Origin: Gymnopilus junonius
Taxonomy: Eukaryota; Basidiomycota; Agaricomycetes; Agaricales; Galerinaceae
Direction: 5' to 3'
Length of the DNA stretch: 35,172 nucleotides
NCBI GenBank assembly: GCA_015501075.1
Contig: JADNYJ010000335.1
Span: 1-35,172, forward strand
Under the pieces are notes generated by a model. The model ran no database searches. It was not told where the DNA came from and was given only the letters and a program-made list of their open reading frames with translations. Shown here one piece after another: positions 1 through 10,855 of this stretch. The translations under genes were made by a program, and so were the position numbers. Position 1 is the first letter of the stretch, and each line of letters opens with the position of its first letter.

Positions 1-931
1 CCACTTATGGAACTTCGTTCCATGTAAGCTTTGGCGGGAATTTATTTTCATTGCTCAATCCTTCACACAGAAACTCAAAAGTCACAAATGAGATCGTAGT
101 TCAAGTTCTAGCATTCGCTCGCGCCGTAAAATTAGGGGCAGAGGCTGCGCAGAAGGGGTTCACAGCGACTGAGGACATAATCTCGTTGTCCGAGCTTGTG
201 GACAGGAGTAGTCCTCAGGAACGTGCTGAATACCTTAATGGTACCCTTGAATTAGCCAATGAGGCTTACACCGAAGGCAAAGAAGCGTTTGACGTCTTCA
301 GAGATGTCCGTACTAAGATTTTTTCTGTGAGTTCGTCATGCACTATAAATTTTATAAAAACTCAGTGGCCTCTAGCTTAGCGACAAGTTCAATTCAATGT
401 TGCAGAACCCTCATGCTACACCCTTATCAGGACGCGGAATCAGGCCGAAGCAGCTCGCTCATTTGAAGAACTCAAGAAAGGTGTTGACGTTTTAGAAGCC
501 TTTGGACGTCATGCATCCGCTCTTGCTAGTGGTGGGATTGGGTGAAGGTCGAGACTGATGTTCGCGGAGGAGGACAGACTGCGGTCGTATTTGATGATTC
601 CTCACTGAAGCAGATATCTGTCGTTGACCACTGGAAACTTCTGCGTAATCAGTTTGCGGACTATACCAATATGGTAGGTCTTTCTTTCTTTCCTCCCCTG
701 CCATATCATTTATCTCCTTTATTCATTATCTCGTAGGTTGGACAATTAGAGGATGAATATCCAGAGCTTCTTTCTGCCGGTGTTGTAGTCGGCCTTGCTC
801 ACCAAGGCCGTCCCTCTTCCTCCCGTCCACGACCTTCCAAGAACATCCGCACTGACTTACGGCGAGTTCTTAATTTGACGAGGCCTAAGGACACAAAGGG
901 TGCATCCTCAGGCTGTTGCTCCGTCCAATGA
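1..931 (+). CDS. Unknown protein, 5' partial, possible C-terminal CaaX box
   Basis: Proposed exons are <1-23, 71-326, 381-673 and 737-931, all with GT-AG junctions. The frame is open to the left edge. An ATG at 7 is in frame, but I cannot tell whether it is the start. The product is helical and charged (AFARAVKLGAEAAQKG, then RTRNQAEAARSFEELKKG), followed by a Trp-rich WWDWVKVETDVRGGG segment and an HWKLLRNQFADYT segment. It resembles basidiomycete-specific unknown proteins I vaguely recall; I assign no function. The last residues are GCCSVQ, so the final four (CSVQ) fit a farnesylation CaaX box with a second Cys beside it. That suggests membrane anchoring (inference). The frame slips by one base near 527-533, between HASALAS and WWDWV. 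Alternatively, exons 406-480 and 530-673 keep an open frame without any slip, but the middle exon then gives a less protein-like sequence. Confidence 0.6.
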
Positions 932-2666
932 TTGTCGATGTATTCCGTCAGTCCTTAAAAACGCTGCTTATTCTACTGTAATATGATTATACATAGATTT
1001 ATTCCGTCTTATTATGAAGCTCTGGTGAATCCCTTTGGGATAAGTGCAGTCTCCTCTTCGTCCCGGAACTTCTTGCTGTTCAACTATTGCATATTTGATT
1101 TTCAGTGTCAATTTCGAGAGGCAGAGTGACTCTACATTAATTTTGTCCAGTTGCTTTCTCTTCGTACCGGGTCTGCTCGATGAAGTACTGCCCTTCGGAG
1201 CACAGAGAGTTACCAACCCCCAACGACTGGTCAAACATTAGTGTATGGTTTAGTTCTGGTCCTTCATAACGGAGACCAGAGCATGTTGGCGGTGTTGTAT
1301 CCGATATGGCGGGGTGGTTCAGAGGAGGCGAAACCTGCAATGTCCGTATCTACTCACAAAGACGCTGGCGCCAAGTTCGGACACGATCTCATTTGCTAAA
1401 CTGCTTGTGATCTGTTGGGCGCCTAGCTAAGGAGAAAGCAAGGACAAAGTGAGGACAAAGTGTACTGAGTTGTTGTTTTGGCACTTCTATCTGGGTATGG
1501 AGAAATAATAATTATTGTACTGAACTCGTCGAAACCGCCGCAAAGGATTTTTCATATTGATAGTCCCTCTTTCGTCAGCGGCGCGTGTACATGTATGAAT
1601 GAACTGCGGGGTGTTGAGTGAAGGGATCAGAGTTTTAGTATGATTAATGCAAGGATGTTAAAGATGAAATGTGTGAACGTAGCAAATATGAAGCTGACAA
1701 AAGTCTTCTCTGTGTGTTGAGAATGGAGAGAGTCTGGAGACAGGCGCAGGTCGCGCTCATGTCACGATCAGAAACAATCAGACCACCGCATTTTGCCGAG
1801 AGTGATACCGCAATGCGGCTGCGATACCAAAAACAGGAGGACGTTCCGTATTTCGAGAGTCCGCCCCTCCGCACAGTCCGCACGTCCGCACGTCCGCACT
1901 TGTTTGCTTACACAACAATCACGCCTGCCGCGCCACACCCATAATTTCATTGCCCCCAGAGTCTCTCGTCCTCCCTATTTAGTATCCAAGACAGCTTTAA
2001 TATGTAAATAGCATACATATATAATTTATAATTTATCTGTTCCTATAAGTTGGAAATCAAAATGAAAACTGAAGTGCGAATGTTAATGCGGCGCGCATTT
2101 GAGAAAAAAAAGGTTTTATACCGATAATTTCAAGGTGATACATGTATTACCGTGGGCGATGGGCACAAAAATATGGATCAAATGCATTTTGTTCTGCCAT
2201 CCCACCCTGATGCTCCAGACAGATGCATCGCTGGAGGCCGTTGAGTGCAGTTCTGCCCGCTCAGTTGCAACCTGAGATCAATGTTGACAAACCGTCACAA
2301 GCCTTTCAAAAATTCTTGCTTAATTAATATATTTATATAATACCGGCACCTGCCAAAAAACCACAAAGGCGGGCAAAAGACACCCACAAAATCTCTTGTA
2401 TTTTGCGGTCAAAACGCAGGCGATGCGTCGAGGACAGGGTGACGCGCTAATCACGAGAGGTGACAGCCACGATCGTCACATCCGCTTTGGGATATTTGTC
2501 AGCCTCGTGCGGACGTGCAGACGAGCGGAGGGGCGGACTCTCGAAATTCGGAACCTTCTGAAAAACAGAGTTTGATTTCTTCCGGTGCCACCTCAAGGCC
2601 TCATCCCGAGAGCAGGTTCGGACCAGATTCTATCGCCCAAGTAGGAGGACTTGACAATTATCCAAC
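932..2666. other. Intergenic region without a supported gene
   Basis: About 1.7 kb between the first gene and the ketosphinganine reductase. Short open frames occur but none shows spliceable, conserved coding sequence. The region holds the inverted GC-rich repeat pair at 1843-1899 and 2507-2554, with AT-rich sequence between them (for example around 2000-2050 and 2320-2345). The reductase promoter should lie in the last few hundred bases, which overlap the right repeat. Confidence 0.6.
1843..2554. repeat. Inverted repeat pair, possible non-autonomous DNA transposon
   Basis: The left arm (1843-1899) and right arm (2507-2554) are inverted copies. The outer ~30 bases, reading GTTCCG then a CGAGAGTCCGCCCCTCCGC core, match with about one mismatch. 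The inner parts are iterations of a CCGCACGT-like unit, longer on the left than on the right. The arms enclose about 600 bases of mostly AT-rich sequence without a convincing coding region. This layout fits a MITE-like or other terminal-inverted-repeat element about 710 bp long. I could not identify a clear target-site duplication, so the outer borders are uncertain. It could instead be two inverted copies of a short GC-rich repeat. Confidence 0.5.
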
Positions 2667-3953
2667 ATGTTTGGTTCTTCAAAAAAATGGAATCCTGATG
2701 GACGAGTAAGCCAACTTGCTATCGTGAAACGGGACAACTGACAACCCAACAGCATGTGTACATCATAGGTGGTAGTTCTGGGCTCGGGCTTTCGCTTGCT
2801 CTCCTCCTAGCGCAGAAGGGCGCACATATTTCGATTGTGGCGAGGAATTTGGAGAAACTGAATGCTGCGCGTGCGGCGATTGATGTGTGTTCTGTCTCTA
2901 TATTACCCTTGCATTTGCGTGGTGGCATTAACTTGTTGTATAGAAAGTGCGCGTCAGCCCATCACAGATAATCCAAGCCTTCTCGCATGCCTTGGACTCC
3001 GGTTCTGCCGCTTCCGAGGCTTTAGAATTGGTGTGCAAGACTCATGGTGGAGCGGCACCTGATGCGATATTTTGCTGTGCTGGGAGTTCGAAACCGATGT
3101 TTTTTGTGGAGATGGAAGAGAAGGATCTGACGGATGGGATGAGCAATGGATACTGGATACAAGCATGGACTGCTTGGGTGTGTTTTGTTGTATTTTTTGA
3201 CGCGTTGGAAGGCTGAAATCATGGCGATTGTAGGCTGCGGCGAAGAAGATGGTCAGAGAGCGGAAAAAGGGTGCTAAGATTGTGTTCGTTTCTTCTATGT
3301 TGGGTTATATGACTCTCCTTGGCTACGCGTCATATTCGCCTGCGAAGCATGCGTTACGAGGTATAATGGTTCTGACTGTACCCTGTGCCGCCTGACTATG
3401 TATGAACTTAGGACTGGCGGATACCCTTCAATCTGAACTCATGCTGTATGAGATTGACGTCCAGGTCTATTTCCCTCCCACGATGTATACCCCCGGGTAT
3501 GAAGAAGAAAACAAGTTGAAGCCAGAGATCACGAAGAAAATCGAAAGTGCCGACGAAGGTCAAACGCCAGAGAAGGCAGCTCAGATTTTGTATAACGGTC
3601 AGTCTGCTCTTCTTGTACTTCATTTATTTTCCTGTGACTAAGGAGACTTTTTAGGTGTTGTAAATGATCATGCACACATAACGGGCGATTTTATCACCGC
3701 TCTGTTCAGCGCTTCTACACGCGGTGCTGTTCGGAGACGAAACTGGCTGTTGGAGGGGCTCTATGATTTCATTGCCTACGTTCGTCACATTCTTGCTTTG
3801 TCGGTCTCTTTTGTTCTTCTTAGACTTACCCGACTTTCCTTTTCACAACAATAGATTGCGACGCCGGTGTGGCGAGCTGATGTAGACAAGCAGGTGGTCG
3901 CTCATCGAGAAAAACACCAAGAATACCTTGCCAGTCAACAGTTCTTTTCATGA
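2667..3953 (+). CDS. TSC10: 3-ketodihydrosphingosine (3-ketosphinganine) reductase
   Basis: Short-chain dehydrogenase/reductase that reduces 3-ketosphinganine to sphinganine with NADPH, the second step of sphingolipid synthesis at the ER membrane. Exons 2667-2705, 2753-2884, 2944-3177, 3234-3360, 3412-3597, 3655-3779 and 3855-3953 join in frame into 313 residues. The N-terminal nucleotide loop reads HVYIIGGSSGLG, followed by a long helix. The NAG-equivalent region is AIFCCAGSS. The catalytic Ser lies in FVSSM and the YxxxK motif is YSPAK, just before KHALRGLADTL. The stretch YFPPTMYTPGYEEENKLKPE is typical of the KDSR/TSC10 branch rather than generic reductases. The C-terminal region after the last intron is probably the membrane-facing tail. 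The start at 2667 is chosen because the 13-residue first exon leads in phase 0 into the Rossmann strand. Confidence 0.93.
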
Positions 3954-4443
3954 TGTGTAGAGGGGTTTGGGCGTTGATTGGTGCATTTGTACGATACTTG
4001 GTATACATACCCTGTCTATTTTTCATTTTTATGATTATTTCTGAATTCTTGGGCTGACTATTCACAACAATTGATCTTGCATGCTCTAGAGCGTTTCATC
4101 TTCTGCATCTCCGGCCCTTCCCACAATCCAATGCCGCAATAAAAAAACCTGATGAAGACATGCCAATGACTTCTAGACTGACGTCCTTGGGAATATTGGC
4201 AGCCTTGGCCCTTCCTAATGGCAAGGGACTTTATATGGTTATCTAAGCCTAGAGCGCAAAAGCATTCGTTGCTGTAGAATTTCGGGGCATATCTCCCATT
4301 CTCCCATCCTAATCGGGAAGCCGATGACGTCTTTGTCAACCGAATCATGCCTGAGCCAAAACGAGCCTGATGATAAAGAGGACCCCTTGATCCTTTCCCA
4401 TCTCTTCCCTCTTTTCGTCCGTGTCTCACCGTCGTTCAGCGCG
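3954..4443. other. Intergenic spacer, TSC10 to glycogen phosphorylase
   Basis: About 490 bases holding the 3' end of the reductase transcript and the promoter of the phosphorylase, both on the + strand. No spliceable coding sequence is visible. The minus-strand open frames here overlap the phosphorylase start and show no recognisable protein. Confidence 0.6.
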
Positions 4444-7400
4444 ATGACCTCGACTATCGACCCCAAGACCATAGGAAAGCCTGTGCGTCCGCGGCGCCAT
4501 GTTCGTACGTTGACAGGTAAGACAGAAATACCCTTCCTGTATACGTGTGATTTTGGTCACTGATCGCGTTTATACTATCTTCGTCTCGTTTTCCAGGTTA
4601 TCTACCTGAGAAGGATGAGCAAGGACGCGATAAGTGGCCTAGGGGTAATGAAAAAGTCTGGAAGGAGGGGATGAGAGCCGTTGATAAGGGTGCGTTGTCA
4701 TGAAAATCTTTATCTTCATTCCTGATTTTGACGCGCTCGCTTGGTGGTTGCGTAGATGTCAAGGATATCACGAAATCTTTCGTCAACCACGTCCAGACCT
4801 CGCTCGCTCGTCAAGCTTACAATCTCGGTGTGCAATGCTCATTGCTCACTTCTTTCTTCCTGACTCAGGGGTACTCATGAATGTGGCGTAGATGACCTCG
4901 GCGCATATCAAGCTGCCGCTCTGGCCGCCAGGGATGATCTTCTAGTAAGCTATGTCTTCTAAATCGCGCATATATCTACTTAATTGGCAATTTCTAGGTG
5001 AAATGGAGTGATACTCAGATGACTTACATGCGCAAGGCTCCTAAACGCGCGTACTACCTTTCCTTGGAGTTTTTGATGGGCCGGGACGCTCGATAACGCC
5101 GTATGTTCAAGTTTTATTGTGTTCATATCCTCTTGAATGTTTATATGTACATGGGGTAGCTCTTGAACCTCGGCCTGAAAGATAAATTCAGGGAAGGCAT
5201 TGATCAACTTGGATTCAATATCGAGGACATCCTTGACAAGGAACGCGATGCTGGGTTGGGTAACGGTGGCCTAGGTCGACTTGCTGCATGTTATCTCGAC
5301 TCTTCTTCATCTCAGGAGCTGCCGCTCTGGGGATATGGATTGAGATACAAGTACGGTATCTTCCAGCAGCTCATCTCTCCTACTGGAGAGCAGCTAGAGG
5401 TGAGCTTCGTCCAAAAAAAAGGCATCATTTCTGGTCTTTCATGACGTCTTCTCACCACACATTGTCTTTCCTGTACTTCCTAGGCCCCCGACCCTTGGCT
5501 CGAAAATCAGAACCCATGGGAACTCCCACGCCTTGACGTCACCTTTGATATCCGATTTTATGGGCATGCAGAAAGGCTGGACGACGGAAGTGGACGTGCC
5601 ATTTGGGCAGGCGGCCAGGAGGTGTTGGCGATGGCTTATGATGTTATGATTCCTGGGTATAATACACCAACGACGAATAACTTGAGGTTGTGGGAGAGTA
5701 AGCCGAAGAGGGGCTTTGATTTGAATTCTTTCAATGGTACGTTCAGAAATGTAAGTTGTCGGTGTTTGGCTCTGACAGTATTTTCATTTCAGCCGGAAAC
5801 TACGAGGGAGCTGTCGATGCTTCGAACAGTGCTCAAGCTATCACTGCTGTCCTTTATCCCAACGATCATACGTAAGTCCTATGTTTTCAGTTTTTGCCCA
5901 CTGATCTGATCGGCGGGTCGCAGATCATGTAAGGGTGCTTTAGCTGAATGACGTGTTGATTGTTTACTTATCATTTTTTTCAATCCAGTTGGTAAAGAAT
6001 TACGGTTGAAGCAACAGTAGTATGTCCTTTCAATGCTTCATTCGTTAATCGTCATTCATTCACCCGTCTCTTCAACAGCTTCTGGACCGCTGCGAGTCTG
6101 GCTGACATCATGCGTCGTTTCAAGAACCTTGGAAAAGGCATTCACGAATTCCCGGACTGTATGTACCCTTAATTATCTTTTTTTTTCTTTTCTATTTTCC
6201 TTTCATGATTGACTGACATTGCATCGCAGATGTCGCTATCCAGCTCAACGATGTGCGCTTTCTCTCCTTCCCTTTCCGTGTTTTCCGAAGACGAATTTTT
6301 GTTTGGCAGACGCATCCCACCCTGGCCATCCCCGAACTGATGCGCATACTGATTGACGAAGAGGACCTCAAATGGGACCTTGCCTGGTCGATTGTTACTA
6401 ACACCTTTTTCTATACTAACCACACTGTGCTCCCGGTATGTTTGTCATTGTTCACTTGCTAGTCTAGTAGTTGAATCTATTTTTTAAAACTCAGGAAGCA
6501 CTCGAAAAATGGCCTGTTCCAATGGTCGAGCAGGTCCTCCCCAGGTCAGCTTCTTTAATTTTATGAAATGAGGGTGACTAATTGTGCATTCATAGGCATA
6601 TGCAAATTATCTATGACATCGTAAGTCAAAAGCTTTTTCCGTCGTAGTTGACCTTGTACTAATGTTACCATGGCAGAATCTGTTTGTGCATTTGCCTTCG
6701 AGAATTATCAATCATACTCACTGTTTGGTTTATCAGATTTTTCTTACAAGGTATGTACACCTAGCATGCCTTGTTCCTTAGTCGGATCACCCTCAATTTC
6801 AACTTTTAGCTGTTGAGAGGAAGTTCCCCGGCGATCGTGAAAAATTGGCTAGAATGTCTCTTATTGAAGGTAAGATGAGATTTACACATATATACTTTCT
6901 GACTTAGTTGACGCTGGCGTTATTAGAGGGCGTTCCGAAACAAGTTCGGATGGCTAACCTCGCCTGCATCGGAAGTCGCATGGTCAATGGTGTAGCTGAA
7001 GTGAAACGACAGCCTCTCATCAATCATATATAAATTAATTGGTGTTTTTGTCTAGTTGCACAGCGAGCTCGTCCGAACGACTATTTTGAAAGATTTTGTC
7101 GACTTCTATGGCATCAGCAAGTAAGTTTTTTGTGATGTTTTGCGTTTTGTTGCTGGTATCTAACGCCCTTAACTTAGGTTTGGGAATGTAACTAATGGAA
7201 GTGAGTGAACGATGAAATTTATATCTTTTGACTTTTTTAATTGCTACTGCTAGTCACTCCTCGCCGTTGGCTCGATCAGGTATGATGCCTCCTGTCAATC
7301 AGCTAGAGCTGTCATTTACATCGTTTTATCATCAGTGCAATCCTGAGTTGAGCGCGCTCATCTCAAAAACGCTCAAGCTAGACAAGAGTGCCTGGCTCAA

Positions 7401-8897
7401 GGATCTGACTCGGCTCGAGGGCCTCCTTCCTTTCGCCGAGAATAAGAAATTCCGTACTGAATGGGCCGCTATCAAACAGCGTAACAAGGAGCGCCTGGCG
7501 ATGCATGTCCAGAGGACACTGGGCTTTGTTATTCGAACGGATGCCATGTTTGATGTTCAAATCAAGGTGCGCTGCGTTTTTCTTCCTTTTTTAATTCGTG
7601 CATTTAACGGACGTTATGGTTGACTTCATAGCGTATTCATGAGTATAAGCGTCAGACACTCAACATTCTTGGAATTATTCACGTACGGTTTCTCATTCTT
7701 GGTTTAATGGATTACCTGCTGAAGCTGTTCCCCAAACCTAGCGATACTTCACACTCAAGAACATGACGCCTGCTGAGAGAAAGAAGGTTAACCCTCGTGT
7801 CGTCTTCTTCGCTGGAAAGGCCGCTCCTGCGTGTACGTTATATAGAGCTCCATATCCCGCACTCTCTGATTACCCCTTTCGTTAGATTACATTGCTAAAT
7901 TGACTATCCGCCTCATCGTCAATGTCGCACGTGTCATTAACGGAGATCCGGACACCAAGGACTACCTGCAGCTTTACTTTCTTCCTGATTACTCTGTATC
8001 TTTGGCTGAAATTTTGATCCCTGCTTCGGATATCAGCCAGCATATTTCGACGGCTGGAACTGAGGCTTCTGGAACGTCTAACATGAAGTTCTGTTTGAAT
8101 GGCGGGTTATTGTTGGGAACTGTTGGTATGTGTGCAATTGTCTGATGTCAAAAGAAATTCAAAATCTGATTATCGATCATTTAGACGGTGCAAACATCGA
8201 GATTGCTGAAGAAGTTGGAGAGAGCAATGTTTGTGAGTGCTAGCAAGTGTCTAAATAAATCATCCGAACTCATAGTGACTTAAGTCTTCTTCGGTCATTT
8301 GACTCCGTAAGTTTTTAATGAGCAATCTACGTTCTGAAGTATCTGACCTTGTTATTGCACAGTGCCGTCGAGGATTTACGATACCAGCACCTCTATCACC
8401 CGATACCTGTCGAGGAAAAGAGCCCGGCTCTTGCAAATGTTCTGCACCAAGTTTCGTCTGGCGCATTCGGTGACAATGGTGTTTATGAGCCGTATGTTTG
8501 ATTTTTTTTTATGGGAACAATCAAATTGATTCGTCTGACAGACTCTTGAGCACTATCCGCCAATCGGACTATTACTTGATTACGGATGACTTCGACTCCT
8601 GTCCGTCTTTTCGCCTTAGCATTGTCATATTGTTTTGGACCTGACGTTTCTGTGAACTTCAGATATCGCCGCTCTCGCCATGGTGGATGAGGCATACCTC
8701 GACAAGATGAGTGGGTCAAGAAGTCGATCAGGACGACTGCCAAGGTGGGTGTAAATATATTATGCACCAAATTCGTTGACTAACAGTTTGTTTTCATAAC
8801 ACAGATGGGCAAATTCAGCTCTGACCGTGCCATTAATGAGTATGCGGAGAGTTATTGGAACATTGAACCCCTCAAGGTGGAAGATTTGTTGTCTTGA
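4444..8897 (+). CDS. GPH1: Glycogen phosphorylase, 32 exons, with two 1-nt frameshifts
   Basis: PLP-dependent GT35 enzyme releasing glucose-1-phosphate from glycogen. Exons: 4444-4516, 4597-4689, 4756-4827, 4892-4944, 4998-5100, 5160-5399, 5484-5736, 5793-5871, 5924-5928, 5989-6019, 6079-6158, 6230-6252, 6310-6435, 6495-6544, 6596-6620, 6677-6681, 6737-6750, 6810-6869, 6927-7000, 7056-7120, 7178-7200, 7254-7279, 7336-7566, 7632-7682, 7742-7832, 7886-8125, 8185-8232, 8285-8306, 8363-8491, 8542-8600, 8663-8744, 8805-8897. They total 2619 nt (872 residues), the expected family size. Landmarks are [73 protein letters not shown] and the PLP-lysine segment [10 protein letters not shown]. Exons 9 and 16 are 5 nt long. 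Exon 5 has one extra G (5083-5085) and exon 31 lacks one base near 8703. The two slips cancel in length but break the literal frame, so the gene may be intact with consensus errors. Confidence 0.95.
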
Positions 8898-9496
8898 AGC
8901 GCAACGGACGATTTATTGTCTACATATTTGGAACTATCCAGAATGAGGAGTGCATAATGGACTCGTCTCCAATTTATATCTGTATATCTGTATGCTTGGA
9001 AGGGTGGTCTGTTAACTTTACCGAAAATCTTGACATTACTCGGTCCTTGTCAGGGGAACTAGCAGTAATATCAATGGCTCCAGTGGTCGTAGCTCGTTCT
9101 CTCATTGGCACGCCTACAATTACTTGGCATTGAGCTGTTTGGCATACGAACTGAGTCGTCGCATTCAGTTCTACAAAATAATAATCTCCTTTGGCACCAT
9201 CTAGAATACAGGACATGCGAGATTGAAGCGAGAAAGTTCATAAATAAAGAGCCAGTTCGTGAGAACCCAACGATCGATATGGTACAAAAAATAGAAAAGG
9301 AATCTTTCGGGACTTGACTTATCTCACACCTGCATATCACCAGTCCCTTCGCCTTCGACCTGAACTCCATAAACTCCCTTTCGTTCTACATATACTCTTT
9401 TGTCTGCTCTCCGGTATAATGTACGATAGTGATTCCATCAGTCTTTTTCGGCTTCAAGAGTTTACTGCGGTGCTGGTTAGTGGCCATGCATCAATT
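8898..9496. other. Convergent 3' region, no gene seen
   Basis: About 600 bases between the phosphorylase stop and the stop of the minus-strand gene that follows, so both transcripts end here. Short open frames on both strands have no recognisable features. A downstream continuation of the minus-strand gene through another intron cannot be excluded, because a possible donor lies just before its stop. Confidence 0.5.
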
Positions 9497-10855
9497 TTAA
9501 AAAAATCTCTGACCTTGGTCGAAACGAATGTGTCGTCGTGGTTTGTATTCAGGCAATATTGTTGTCAATGGGAATGGGGATGATTGGGGGGCTGGAGACG
9601 CTTGGAAAGAATGAGGTGAGGTAGGCAGGCCCGTCGACGATGCGGCCTGGCCTGCCTCGGACGGAAGCTGGGCTTGTTCGATGAATATGGTCAACTCGTT
9701 ATTGGTCCTATTGTCTGCATTCTGACATTTATTTACTTTTGGCTGACCGGTGCAGAATTGGAAGATTTCCTTAGGTTGGCTAATTTACCCGATGAGCCGA
9801 TTAGTGACACTCATGTGTTTATAGAGCTAGAATCTCTGACCTTGGGTCGACCTCGGTTGGATTTCTCGGTATCCTCTTACGCTTTGCTTCCGGTTCGAGT
9901 GCCTTCTTTGGTTCTGTTGCCAAAGTTGACAAAGATGTGTTATCATCTTCCCTCTTCCTCTTTGTCCCGGTCAACGAAGATGGCGATGGCGGGAAACCTG
10001 GTGTTAGTGACAGCTGAGCAGGATGCAGCTCAGGTGATGGTGCCGTCAAAGCTGACTTTGACAGAGGCTGAGTCTGGTCGATGTTGACTTGCGAGAGGCC
10101 TCCTGGCCCTCTCACCGAATCACTACAGTTGGGATCAATGATCATCAGTATCCTTGCCGAGAGTCAGAATAACTGTATACTTCACCTTCGACCAGCTTCC
10201 TCATCAACTGGGCTTTGCTCAAGGAAGGTTTGACCTTCAGGGCAATAGTTCCTCCCAGACGTTGGGGACTGGTTGGACATATTTGTATCATTTGTTTCTG
10301 GCTCTCCAGAGTGGATGCCAGAACTCAATTCCGGTATTGTGCCGGATGCAATAGATGGGATGGGACTTGCAGTGTGCTCTGCCATCGCGAGATCGGTGGG
10401 CGGGGAAGGGCTCGGCGATGACACGCGATCATCATCGAACTGTGCTGAGGCTGGATCGTCGTCGGCGCGGGGCGACGAAGAGAGAGGTTGATCAACCTTC
10501 TCATCGGTAATTGGAGCCCTACCATTGGCATTCACTATGTGTCGTTAACATCAAAGTCTGTTTAGCATAAGTTGGGTACTCACCAGCAATGTCTTCTGCG
10601 CAGGGGCCAGTGACGACAGTGGTCGGGGCAGGGGGTGCTTCTTCGGGTAAAGATGCCCCGCTGTAGTCGAACCAGGTATCCGTGATATCGCCACAGATGG
10701 ACTGCGAAGGAGCATCGCGGTTCGTTGCTGAGTGACCATGTGTCGGTGCGTGTGCATACCAAGCTAGAATTGTCGTTAACATTGAGCTTCTGTTTAGCAC
10801 TGAACAGCGAAGGGTGCTCACCGTTCTGGAGGTCTGATTGGACAGGGAGATTCAT
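9497..10855 (-). CDS. Ser/Pro-rich low-complexity protein with nuclear-type basic motifs
   Basis: Exons (descending) 10855-10822, 10763-10584, 10534-10186, 10122-9841 and 9707-9497 join in frame into about 351 residues starting MNLPVQSDLQN. The product is low complexity: acidic and Ser/Pro-rich in the middle (SSSPRADDDP, SPSPSPPTDLA). Two basic clusters, GTKRKREDD and EAKRKRIPR, fit nuclear localisation signals, so a nuclear regulatory or scaffold role is possible (inference). I recognise no domain. The first two introns (10764-10821 and 10535-10583) resemble each other strongly. For intron 3 I chose the acceptor giving a 63-nt intron (10123-10185) over an in-frame acceptor that would make it only 33 nt. 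The 3' end is the least certain part; another intron near the stop is possible. Confidence 0.6.

Noticed and set aside
4058..4472. Minus-strand open frames of 123 and 77 codons
   Set aside because: They overlap the phosphorylase 5' region, have no motifs, and look like non-coding reverse frames.
10123..10185. 33-nt intron in the Ser/Pro-rich gene
   Set aside because: An acceptor 30 bases further on keeps the same frame and gives a 63-nt intron, closer to the local norm.
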